A model generated the notes under the pieces. That model saw only the letters and a list, made by a program, of their open reading frames with translations, searched no databases and was not told where the DNA came from. A program made the translations under genes and the position numbers. A stretch of DNA of 64,000 nucleotides from Mytilus californianus (Eukaryota > Mollusca > Bivalvia > Mytilida > Mytilidae): positions 87,360,324-87,424,323 of the forward strand of contig NW_026262723.1 in the NCBI RefSeq assembly GCF_021869535.1, written 5' to 3'. This document shows, one piece after another, positions 11,173 to 20,487 of the stretch (its first letter is position 1; every line of letters begins with the position of its first letter).

Positions 11173-12804
11173 ATGACATTCTTTAAAGGAGTAATTCGAG
11201 CTGCATTTGTTCTACCGTTTTCGGCAGGTAATGTAGACGAGGGGAATGGTTCACATGATGGCAGCTTGTCTGGACTTTTACTGATGACCACTTCAATAGC
11301 TATCCTTTCTGAGATACTGATGATTGGATTTTCAACTAACGAGACTATTTCAACTAAATTCAGCGTTGGGTTAGCAGTCTTATCATTTCTATCTGCTCTA
11401 GCGATTGCACTTTGCGTGTGTATCAGTTTATACGTGTCATCTAGAGGGAACAGTGTGTTTCATGTTTTACCTTGGAATAAATGTAATACAATAAGACTCA
11501 GGTTTTTGTGGATTTTTTGTTTCAGCTGTATTATTTCAAGAACATTGGACATGACCTTTTATATCGATTGTCTAACAAACTCAATGACCCTGAAATTTAC
11601 AGTAGACACAATAGTGTATGATCTTGTCTGTATAGTATTTTACGTGGTGCAAACTGCATTCATTACATTTTTTTCGCATTCGCGATTTACCAGCCACCTT
11701 GGTATTTATTATGGATTACTTATTATATTCCTGACAAATATTTCTGTAATATGTCATGCCTTGGCTTCTACTTTTAAACCCATGGATAATGAAATTTTAA
11801 ATTCGTCGACAATAAGCCACCATACTTCGAGTAATACTTCTTGCTTCAAGTCAAGTATGTACGAGGTATTGATGAAGATTAATCCTTTCTTGTTACCGGC
11901 ATTTTGTGAATATTCGCTTGTTTCGATTACATTTATTATGAATATGTGGCCTACATTTGGATTGAAAAGGGAAACGTTCGTGCTTGATGATATTTCGCTT
12001 GACGGAAACAAAGAAACGTCAGAGTCGACGAGCAATTTGAGAGGGTCGACAAATGAGAGGTCAGAATCGACAAATAGCAGGCGGAATAATGAGCGCATTC
12101 CTTTATTAGACAATACTGGAAACACAAGTAACAACCGACAACATCGTATAAGAAGATTTATAAGCATAACTGTTCCTATTCTTCTAAATATGCCATCAGT
12201 AATATTATATTGTTTACAAATTTCGAAAGTACCATCTGTGCAGTTGGGCAAAACAATATCAATAGCTGTAGTAGCTACTATTGAGTTGCTTTTGTATGTG
12301 AAATGCTTTTACTCTCTTCAGACTCAATGTAAACCTTTGAAACAAAGGGAATGTACCTCGCTTGATTCTAGTGATTACATTTTAATTGCAAGTGTGGTTG
12401 CAGCAATTTCATATTCCACGGTAAAACTTATGTCAGATATTTACAATGTCAACTCTGAAACCACATATGCTATAGGTTTTTATAAACTGGTTATTGATAT
12501 ATTCGCTGCTTATTTCCAAACAGTTTTCATCCTACAAATGAAACAATATTCGAAGGCCTTTAATATATCCTCGTGGACGTCTGTGGAATACACTTGTTTA
12601 TTAATGTCTTTTGTGAATTTATGCTCATGGGCGGCTGATACTTTAATAGTTTCACAATATGTTTACAAAAATGACGCACCATATCATTTCTTTGGGTCAT
12701 CTGATTGGACAGAAATCTTTGGATTTTTATACCCATTTGTGATCTTTTACAGATTCAATGCTTTTGTATCCTTTTATGGTTTGTATGACCGATTGAAAAA
12801 TTAA
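11173..12804 (+). CDS. Otopetrin-like 12-TM putative proton channel, divergent member (OtopL-2)
   Basis: 543 aa, the longest and most diverged member. Family landmarks: 'HDGSLSGLLLMTT' into TM1, 'LRFLWIFCFSCII' in TM3, 'TNISVI' ending TM5 (the usual Trp is missing), 'FCEYSLVSITF..NMWP' in TM6, 'FQTVFILQMKQYS' in TM10, 'FVIFYRFNAF' in TM12. TM12 keeps FYRF but has Asn where vertebrate otopetrins have His and the other four proteins have Glu. The inter-domain loop (residues ~280-325) is Ser/Glu/Arg-rich with repeated 'SEST/GSTNER' phrases, also seen as a near-repeat in the DNA (12017-12075), and ends in ERIPLL (E307), the shared acidic dileucine. The N-terminus lacks the basic KERRNG segment of the others. 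Function as H+ channel is inferred from the family. Confidence 0.8.
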   Translation: MTFFKGVIRAAFVLPFSAGNVDEGNGSHDGSLSGLLLMTTSIAILSEILMIGFSTNETISTKFSVGLAVLSFLSALAIALCVCISLYVSSRGNSVFHVLPWNKCNTIRLRFLWIFCFSCIISRTLDMTFYIDCLTNSMTLKFTVDTIVYDLVCIVFYVVQTAFITFFSHSRFTSHLGIYYGLLIIFLTNISVICHALASTFKPMDNEILNSSTISHHTSSNTSCFKSSMYEVLMKINPFLLPAFCEYSLVSITFIMNMWPTFGLKRETFVLDDISLDGNKETSESTSNLRGSTNERSESTNSRRNNERIPLLDNTGNTSNNRQHRIRRFISITVPILLNMPSVILYCLQISKVPSVQLGKTISIAVVATIELLLYVKCFYSLQTQCKPLKQRECTSLDSSDYILIASVVAAISYSTVKLMSDIYNVNSETTYAIGFYKLVIDIFAAYFQTVFILQMKQYSKAFNISSWTSVEYTCLLMSFVNLCSWAADTLIVSQYVYKNDAPYHFFGSSDWTEIFGFLYPFVIFYRFNAFVSFYGLYDRLKN

Positions 12805-12893
12805 CTCGACTTCAATGGAAGGCGGTGCTATTTGATGACATAAATGCTTGGTTTTATCAAAGTTTGATAAAAATATAAATTTGAAAGTTATAT

Positions 12894-12899
12894 ATTAAA
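12894..12899 (+). terminator. Possible poly(A) signal of OtopL-2
   Basis: ATTAAA, the common variant hexamer, 90 nt after the stop codon. Confidence 0.35.
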
Positions 12900-15234
12900 A
12901 GGATATATACCAGGAATGACCAAAAATATTGGACAGACTTTTATCGCATTCATTTATGACTTTGGACTAAATCTTAACACAAATGTTCTTATATTTTATT
13001 CTCACGTTCTGTCTTTGCAGGGAACAGCTAACACTTAAGCGCTGCCAATAGGTACGAACTAAAAAATCTAATAATAACTGTTTTATTATACATTGTACCT
13101 CACCAAAAGAATGAAGCTTCATTTACATATTTTTACTTTAATTATAGCTATGACTATGATACATTAAAATTCCAACAAACTCTTATAACCATCATTTATA
13201 TTTATTGTTGATGGAGGTATACATGCTTGGATGTCAATCGGGAGCACAGTAATTTTTATATGTGTAATATATAAATATTATGTATAACCATGTCAAGATT
13301 TAGATATACCATGTTTATGGTCTTTGTCATTCACAAGATATTTAATAAATACTATCTCCCTTCTTTTCATTCTTCTGTGTTGTATTTTTTTTTAAATAGC
13401 ACATTAATAGTTACAAGAAGGATATTGGCTAAACTTTAAAGATATTGGTATAGAATTACCTATTTACAGACGATACTCAAATGTATATTCCAGGGGGACA
13501 TACTGTTTTCTATTTTCAACTATTGTGTCGATCATGTCTCTGTGCGTAGTTTCGAGTGTACACCAAAATGTCTACGTACGATGTTTGGCACATTGATTAC
13601 ATTTGTATCCTTTCATAAGTATTTTTATTTAAACTATGAGTTTTTGTCCAAAGTGGAGGTGTGCGTTAACATGTTTTCTGTTCTGGACACTGTATCTATC
13701 TAATTGAACAATTTTATCAGATAAAAAGTCTGGAAAATTTGACTGATTACTGAATTGCTCATGAGTATATATGTTGGACTCAAATCGACGGCCGGTCTCA
13801 AATCGACGTCTGTTACTGAAATCAGGGTCCAATCTGATGTCATAGTAAATTAGAATTCCAAATTGACGTCCAATTCTTTGCTACTCTAATCGACATAATT
13901 TTGCTGGACTTGCAGCATGACATTTCAGTCGTATAGTTGTTGCTCCAGATGTTGACAATACATAATTCCTATCAGTTATCAATTCTTATATTTCTGAAAT
14001 TTGTCTTACACAGCTTCTTGAGGCTTCAAACTTCTAGCCTTTAGTGCAAAACTACAAAAACTGTCAAAAAAGCCATACTTTAAGATCTTGTAATTTGTAT
14101 TTAGATATGAGCGAAGGCCGTAACCAAAAAGATAGTCTGCTGTATAATGTATCTCACAAATAAATTAATGTGAGTAAAATATTTTTTCGGGTAAGGACTT
14201 GGCTGATATCTTATTTTGCTGAAAAATAGGGGAAAAAATGCCATTTTGATTCAAATATGTCAATTTTTACATGTCATAAAGTACATTTTTGCACTAAAGG
14301 TTCCATATTTATATCGTCATAATTATTTATGTATCACATAGACATATTTTTGAAAGACTTGAAGAATTTTACTATTTTTGCGATATAAGGGCCTTATCAT
14401 GCCTCCTTTGTTCACGAGTCAAGACTCAAAGCGATTAAGAGTATTGTTTAGCAATTTATGTACTGATGACAAACTCAATTTGGCCTCTGTGTTTCCATTT
14501 TGTTCTTAGGATGTGTTTTTTTACTATAGCTTCAAATCTCCTTTATTCATATCCCTGAATGTCTTTTTGTTTTTTGTGGTTTGGTTTAGTTAAAATATAT
14601 TTAATTTGCAAAAACAAAGCAAAAAAGACGAGACAAAAGCTACTCAAACTTGGAGTGTCTTCTCCTTATATACATCATATTACAATAGATTTTTTCAAGA
14701 ATGCAAATATTAACTTAAAATTGTAAAATCTATAATATTAGACATAACAATTTTAAAAAACAAGAAAAGAGAAGAAAAAATCTATAATAAGAAGTGACGT
14801 GTATGTGTGCGTGCGCTTTAATCATTTCATCTTTCTCGTATACACCCAAAATCGCATTATATTAGAAACTTTTGATTTTTTTTTAATCTAATCAAAAACA
14901 TTTCTGAATATTTCATGCTCATATATTCAATATATATTGCTACGTGTCCCGAGACTAGGCAGCCAGGCAACCAAATAAAATTGTTTATTAAGATAGCCCT
15001 TCAATCTGAGTAAAGGGAATTTGAAAACTTATATATTTGAATCCTCGTGTGGAGCTCCATAGCGAGATGGGGCAGAAACACTATTAATCTTAAATCTGTT
15101 GTTGGTTTGCTTCTGCATTGATGCATTTCCCGCTTCTTTTCTTTTCTTTTTTTTATATCATTTATGGTAAAGATGAGATTCGTTCCTTGTTCATTTAGTC
15201 TTCTGTTTAATTGAGAAGAGATAGATCATCAAAT
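12900..15234. other. Intergenic, no gene seen
   Basis: AT-rich. It contains the CAAATCGACG motif cluster (13770-13905), T/A homopolymer runs and short open frames without protein character. No tRNA, rRNA or coding exon was recognised. Confidence 0.45.
13770..13905. repeat. Cluster of short AAATCGACG motifs
   Basis: At least three to four copies of CAAATCGACG / CCAAATTGACGTC / CTAATCGACAT in 135 bp. The density of one CpG motif resembles one arm of the foldback elements in this window, but no inverted partner was found nearby. Confidence 0.4.
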
Positions 15235-15510
15235 TGTTAACTTATTCTCACAAATAACTCACCTCCGGTGCAAACCTTCGGATGCCAAATGTCGAGCAGG
15301 ATATGCTTACGGGAGTATCTGATATCCCCTCCCCCCCCCCCGGATTTTTGTTGAGGTTCGTATTGCTCAGTCTTTAGTTTTTTATGTTGAATTTTGTAGA
15401 TTGTTGTTTGTCTTTTCGTCGTTTTTCGTTTTTTTGCCATGGCATTGTCAGTTTGAATTCGACTTATGAGTTTGATGATCCCATTTGTATCTCTCGCCTC
15501 TCTTTTTCCC
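15235..15510 (+). repeat. Dispersed repeat R3
   Basis: Second good R3 copy, aligned to 10560-10820 throughout (GAGGTTCGTATTGCTCAGTC, GCCATGGCATTGTCAGTTTG, ATTCGACTTATGAGTTTGAT, CTCGCCTCTC). It includes a C homopolymer run at about 15329-15341. Confidence 0.7.
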
Positions 15511-16254
15511 CGAGCTCGAAACTCTATGAGGTTAGCACTTTTAGAATTACTTTTTATAAAGATAACATGTTAAATTATTGAGTTGAACCTATTTTTTCAT
15601 TTGCATTATCGCAAATTCAATAATACAGACATTTTCTCTTAATATTTTATTGTTTAAATGTTGTGATTTGTGTACGATTCAGTTTTTGCTAAAACTTGTA
15701 ACTATCTAGTCTGATTTCCACGTATATCTCAATGCACTTGTTTGGAGAATGACATTCTCTATACATGAAATAGATTCTAAGCAATAACTCTTCCTAGGGA
15801 GTCATTTGTGACATATAGCAAAGCAGATATTCCACTAAAACTCATTTTTGCATCGTTGTAAATTTTTGAAAATGCTATTTAAGTGAATGTAAAATTTTTC
15901 AATCAGAAGCGGTTTCGGGATTTTAGTATATACGATGTGTGCGACTTTCAATATGTGTAGCAAAACTAAGCAAAGGGCAACAATTGACATTTTTTTTTTA
16001 ATGAAATGATTTCTTTTATTTCTGAATGTGGTATTGCATTTTAAAGAGCACATTTGAAAGTAAATATAATAGATATTCGAATCAAAGGCAGCAAGTTTGG
16101 TACGTTTTACTTTGAATCGTCAGTAATTAGGATGAACAATCATTATTAAGAACCGAAGTGAACTATACTGTAACTTACAATAACTTTAATTTTCAAAAAT
16201 TTTGGTTTTAATGCTCGTCAACTTCGTATTTGATTTAGTCTGTTCTGTTAACTC
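15511..16254. other. Intergenic, no gene seen
   Basis: AT-rich DNA without recognisable genes or repeats. Confidence 0.45.
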
Positions 16255-16345
16255 TTTTGGTTCGAGCGCCACTGATGAGTCTTTATGTAGAAGAAACGCG
16301 CGTCTGGAGTAGCACGTTATTAGCCCGGTATCTTTGATGCTCGAG
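16255..16345 (+). repeat. Dispersed repeat R1
   Basis: Best-preserved R1 copy: GGTTCGAGCGCCACTGATGA start, core AAGAAACGCGCGTCTGGAGT, end CCCGGTATCTTTGATGCTCG. Confidence 0.7.
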
Positions 16346-16449
16346 TTTTTCATCCAATTTTTGGTACACTTCTACACATAATTTCAAATATTCACTATAT
16401 GTAAATAAAACTTAATATCACATTGATGAGTTATATACACAGATCTTAC

Positions 16450-16870
16450 CAATCATCCGGGTTTTCCAAAAAGTTAAAGTACTATTGCCACAATCTTTAA
16501 AAATAAGGACTTAAGCTATAAATATATATCTTTTAGAATGTATCGAAAAAGGTAAACCATCAGTTTACCGAATGCATCTGATTGTTATCAATACGTCGAA
16601 ATAGTGTAATTCATAACATTTCAAAGCTATATTTGTATTTAAACTCGTGTTCAAAGGTCATGGTAAAAATTTTTATTTAATCAATTACAAATACAAGGAA
16701 GTATTTCAAATAAACCCATAAACTTAACTCCACTATACGCAATAAAAAGGTAAGAAAGTTTAACACATAGAGAAGTGCTTACTTTTCAAATGGTCAATAT
16801 TGTTTCGTCATATAAAGGATTTTCAAGGTCGCATATGATATCAGGATTCATTTAAAATTTCATAGTACAA
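16450..16870 (+). repeat. Segmental-duplication block upstream of OtopL-3 (pairs with 30350-30845)
   Basis: Shares with 30350-30845 an ordered series of phrases: CCACAATCT, TATAAATATATATC, 'AATACGTCGAAATA', 'ACTCGTG..CAAA.GTCATG', 'AATCAATTACAAATAC.AGGAAGTA', 'TTAACTCC..TATACGCAA', 'TACTTTTCAA'. Because the two downstream genes are also the closest pair of paralogues, the duplicated unit extended at least ~2 kb upstream of the coding exon. Confidence 0.65.
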
Positions 16871-17544
16871 GAAATCTTTTTAAAATGCAAAGAAACATAT
16901 AAAGGATATTAGGATTTCCAGCATAAATTTCAAAGGACCAATTACAATAAAAAATAAGATTAGTTTTGCCTGAAGGAGTTGCAACCTTAGTTTGAGCACT
17001 ATTACATATAGTTTATTAATTGAAAATTTGAAAATAAATGTGTCATTTAAATCATGCCAATACCGAAGCACCAGCTACTAGGCAAATGGTAAGGTAGGGG
17101 ATTGATATTCCACAAGCAGCGGTTAGTATAAAACGATAAAATGTATAAAAAAAAATAACATGATTTTTTTGGTGCGCACAACATATTCACTATGGAATAC
17201 CTTTCATCAGCCACGTTCGTGTCCACAAGATTGGAGAGACAAAATATTATCATTTTAGGGCATTGTAACCGAAAGGTCAACTTTAAACAAATAAAGTCGT
17301 CTAAGGTATATTTTGCCTCAGAGAGTTGTAACCCAAGTTTAAGCACAATTGTTAATATAAATTGCTTTTTTTCTTGTGATGGTTTAATGAAATAATTTGC
17401 TTTAAAACTGTGTTGAGGGTAAACCATGGTCTACTATCTGCAATTTTATGTTGTACCATACTTTGATAACGAAACATGAAACTCAACTAGAATCTAGAGG
17501 AAAGTTGGGGGATCTTAACTATAGTAAACCATGTTCATTTTGAT
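16871..17544. other. Intergenic, no gene seen
   Basis: AT-rich. It has an internal near-repeat (GCCTGAAGGAGTTGCAACC at ~16968 resembles GCCTCAGAGAGTTGTAACCC at ~17315). A 126-codon minus-strand frame (17047-17427) shows no family resemblance and is not called. Confidence 0.4.
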
Positions 17545-17720
17545 GTTTTTCCATGGCTGAAGCTTCACCCCATTTTCTGAATGCCTGTACCAAGTCAGAA
17601 ATATGGCAGTTGTTTTTCACTTGTTCACTATGTCACTTGATTGATAGCGTTTGATTTTGTCGGTTTTTTATGGACATCCCCTTTTTGAATTTTCCTTGGA
17701 GTTCTGTGTTTTTGTTATCC
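17545..17720 (+). repeat. Dispersed repeat R4, 3' portion
   Basis: 'ATGCCTGTACCAAGTCAGAAATATGGCAGTTGTT' through 'GCGTTTGATTTTGTC' and 'TGGACATCCCCTTTTTGAATTTTCCTTGGA'. The same order occurs at 46360-46500, where it is the end of a longer R4 copy. Confidence 0.65.
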
Positions 17721-18784
17721 CTTTTTTTCTGAAATATATCCTGCTCTCAACTATTTAGGAAACTGAACAAAGATTAACCGAGAGAAAAATCCATTTGTAA
17801 TATTTTTGTTGTCTTTAATAATTAAGAGTTTGGTAATAATCCTATAAATTGTGTTTTGTCGCCTCTTAAGAATTTATATAAATATGATTTCAAATGAGAA
17901 CCATTAACCAACCATACAAAAAATAAGGAAAACATATCGTATAGTGGTTTTTAAATGATACATAAATGTAGTTAATATTTTCGTTTTCAAATCTATTTTA
18001 TGCTCATTTAAAAGCCTGTGGATGTAAATTAATAAATCAAACCAAATAACTAAGCCGTTTGTACGAAAAGATAAAAGGTACAATTCACACACTTTTTCAA
18101 ATAAAATAAGACTGAAAAATATAAATATTTGTACGATATCTTGAAAATTTACAATAAAACAAAACGTATCGTCATTACAATAATGTTGAATATCCTTGTC
18201 AGAGGCGAATTTAGGGTGGAAGGTGGCCCAAGCCCCCTTTTATGGAGCTGCATATATGGATAATCATATTATTACATGTTCCACTCCTAATCTTGTCTAA
18301 TGTGCCCCCCCCCCCCCCTTTCACACTCTTGGATCCGCATCTGCTTGTTTCAACTCTTCATATTTGCCAGACCACCATTGTAAGTCAAATAAGAGACATA
18401 CTATAATACTATTCCTAGGCCAAACGCATTCGTTTTTTTTTTATATATGTTAACTCGTAAGAACCATGGTATATACTTATCCATAATTTTTTGAATTAGA
18501 AAATTACAACTTCTTAGGACAGGCACATGAAAATATGCATTAAATAAGTCGTACTGATATGATAAAAAAAAGTTAATCTTTTTGCTTTTGTTAAATACAA
18601 CCGAGAAACAAATCTTGATAGAAACGCAAGATCCACAAAACAATAATTTTCTTACTGTATTTAATTGCAGTAGTTGTCATATGTCATATTTTAATACTTT
18701 TCGTTTTTTGGAGAATTTGATTTCATGCATATTCAGGAAGAAAAACAAATAAAAACAAATAGGAGTCACTTACTATAGTTCTCG
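17721..18784. other. Intergenic, no gene seen
   Basis: Contains a C homopolymer (about 18305-18319) inside a GC-richer patch beginning near 18195, and otherwise AT-rich DNA leading to the OtopL-3 promoter region. Confidence 0.4.
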
Positions 18785-18958
18785 GCTAATTAGTACCTGA
18801 TTTCCCATTGTTTAGGCTGAATGTATATATAACACAATTGCTAGCTTGGTGTTTGATAAATTGTTATTGTAAAGAATTAATGCATCTCAGGGAAGAAAAT
18901 CAAATTAACAAAAAATAAATGGGTAGCAATACTTCAAGTCATTTTATCTTAATTGCAG
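18785..18958 (+). promoter_or_regulatory. Candidate promoter / 5'UTR intron end of OtopL-3
   Basis: A TATA-like TATATATAAC (18823-18832) follows TTTAGGCTGAATG. The equivalent spot before OtopL-4 reads GGCTGCATACACATATAAC (~31920-31938), so this block is conserved between the paralogues. TTATCTTAATTGCAG ends at 18958, 7 nt before the ATG, as a good 3' splice site. Whether the TATA-like block drives transcription or lies within an intron cannot be decided from sequence alone. Confidence 0.35.
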
Positions 18959-18965
18959 CAGAATA

Positions 18966-20471
18966 ATGACGAATCTACTATGTAATATTTTGCGTGCTAC
19001 TTTCATCGTTCCTTTTTCTGCTGGTCTCATTAAGGAGCGAAGAAATGGAGGATTTTCAATACATGACGGCAGTATTGCTGGAGTAGTTCTTTTGACAACA
19101 GCCATGATTATTATCTTTGAAATAATAGTTGTACTGCCAGTGAATCAGTCTCGCTTGTTGATGGTAGGACTTTCAGGTCTAGCGTTAATCTGTCTAGTGT
19201 TGTGTAGCATTGTAGTTCGATGCCGTTCTACCTGGGTCGAAGTTAAGACTGTGAAACCAAGCGATCAAATGAAACTAAAATTTCTCTGGTTATTTTGTAT
19301 CGGGAATATCACGTATCAAGCCTTACAACTAGCAACGCATCTTCTATGTAAGATCTACAACCTCCAAGTCACACTGTTTTGGACGTTCACCTGGACATTT
19401 CAGATTTGTCAAACTGCTTTCATTCACTATTTTTCTAGATTTAAATTTGCAAATGTGTTGTGTTTGTATTACGGTTTACTGGTTCTCTGTGTGACAAATA
19501 TTTCAATGTGGACACAGCAAACTTTCTATACGAACAGAATTAGGCTCGAGATAAATATTAGCGACCTCATTAATAATACTATCTCAAACTGTTTATACGG
19601 CGATGGACTTGCAACAGCGGTTGGATTTTTGAATCCGTATCTGCAGCCTGTACTACTAGAATATTCTCTTCTAAGTTTAATCTTCCTTTCCGAAATGTGG
19701 CCAAAAAAGAATGCTGAATTTGAGACACTCAACAATTCTCTTTCAAGAAGCAGAGACGATGAAAACCAGACATTACTGGTAGAAAACGATGACCAAGATG
19801 GTGAACATCATCCATTATTGCCACGCTGTAGTGTCTGGCATAAAAATTCAGTATGTGTCCTGGTGATTGGATTTCTTTATAACTTCTCATTTATGCTAAT
19901 TCAATGTATTTACATTTATGGACCGAGGGAAAAAATGACAGATTACAGGAAATTTTCCTTCGATGTCTTCTTTTGTGCTAATATAGTACGAACGCCGCTT
20001 ATAATCAAATGCTTTTATGCCTTAAATGGACAACTAAGATCAAAACAAGAATCTCATACTGGAATGAGCTTAGATCAGTTTGTTATAATCACTAGTTCCT
20101 TTGCAACTTGTGGATTATATATTGCAGATTGTTTCAGATTGAGTGATTCACCAGCAAGTACCAATCTAGGAGAAATTCTGTTTAAAATCAATGTCGTCCT
20201 CCGAGTTGTTGCTACACTTTTTCAAACATTATTCATTTTGCAAATGAAACACTACAAAAAGATAGGAGACCAAAAGCCTTTTTGTTCAGTACAAAATACT
20301 TTTTTGTTTGTATCCTTGGTAAATCTTGGAATATGGATGTCTTACACTTTTGTTACTCCCAGATATCGTCTGACAAAATCTAGCTTTTTATTGGAAAGTT
20401 TTTGGTTTCCATTTGTTTTATTTTATCATTTCGAATGTTTTGTCGCATTTTACAAGTTTTTTCGGGCATAA
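18966..20471 (+). CDS. Otopetrin-like 12-TM putative proton channel (OtopL-3)
   Basis: 501 aa. Hydrophobic segments at about residues 37-57, 65-86, 105-127, 137-156, 162-183, 221-244, 295-317, 331-352, 369-389, 405-426, 442-463 and 474-497 give the 6+6 otopetrin fold. Landmarks: 'IHDGSIAG' before TM1, 'VTNISMW' ending TM5, 'LEYSLLSLIF' with E232 in TM6, 'TLFQTLFILQMKHY' in TM10, 'FYHFECF' in TM12 (H488, E490). Cys128 (TM3-4 loop) and Cys209 (TM5-6 loop) are shared by all paralogues; sequons NIS and NNT lie in the TM5-6 loop. The loop 245-294 is acidic and has two ExxxLL motifs (E266 and E280). Closest relative is OtopL-4. The ATG is followed by a start-proximal segment (ILRATFIVPFSAG) shared with OtopL-4, which supports it. 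Proton conduction is inferred from family membership. Confidence 0.87.
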   Translation: MTNLLCNILRATFIVPFSAGLIKERRNGGFSIHDGSIAGVVLLTTAMIIIFEIIVVLPVNQSRLLMVGLSGLALICLVLCSIVVRCRSTWVEVKTVKPSDQMKLKFLWLFCIGNITYQALQLATHLLCKIYNLQVTLFWTFTWTFQICQTAFIHYFSRFKFANVLCLYYGLLVLCVTNISMWTQQTFYTNRIRLEINISDLINNTISNCLYGDGLATAVGFLNPYLQPVLLEYSLLSLIFLSEMWPKKNAEFETLNNSLSRSRDDENQTLLVENDDQDGEHHPLLPRCSVWHKNSVCVLVIGFLYNFSFMLIQCIYIYGPREKMTDYRKFSFDVFFCANIVRTPLIIKCFYALNGQLRSKQESHTGMSLDQFVIITSSFATCGLYIADCFRLSDSPASTNLGEILFKINVVLRVVATLFQTLFILQMKHYKKIGDQKPFCSVQNTFLFVSLVNLGIWMSYTFVTPRYRLTKSSFLLESFWFPFVLFYHFECFVAFYKFFRA

Positions 20472-20487
20472 TTTTATTATATATGTA

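Noticed and set aside
11754..12251. 165-codon open frame antisense to OtopL-2
   Set aside because: It lies wholly within the OtopL-2 coding exon on the other strand; its composition is explained by the reverse of the membrane-protein codons.
17047..17427. 126-codon minus-strand frame
   Set aside because: AT-rich, Cys/Phe/Leu-heavy low-information sequence without homologous counterpart upstream of OtopL-4, although the neighbouring flank is duplicated there.
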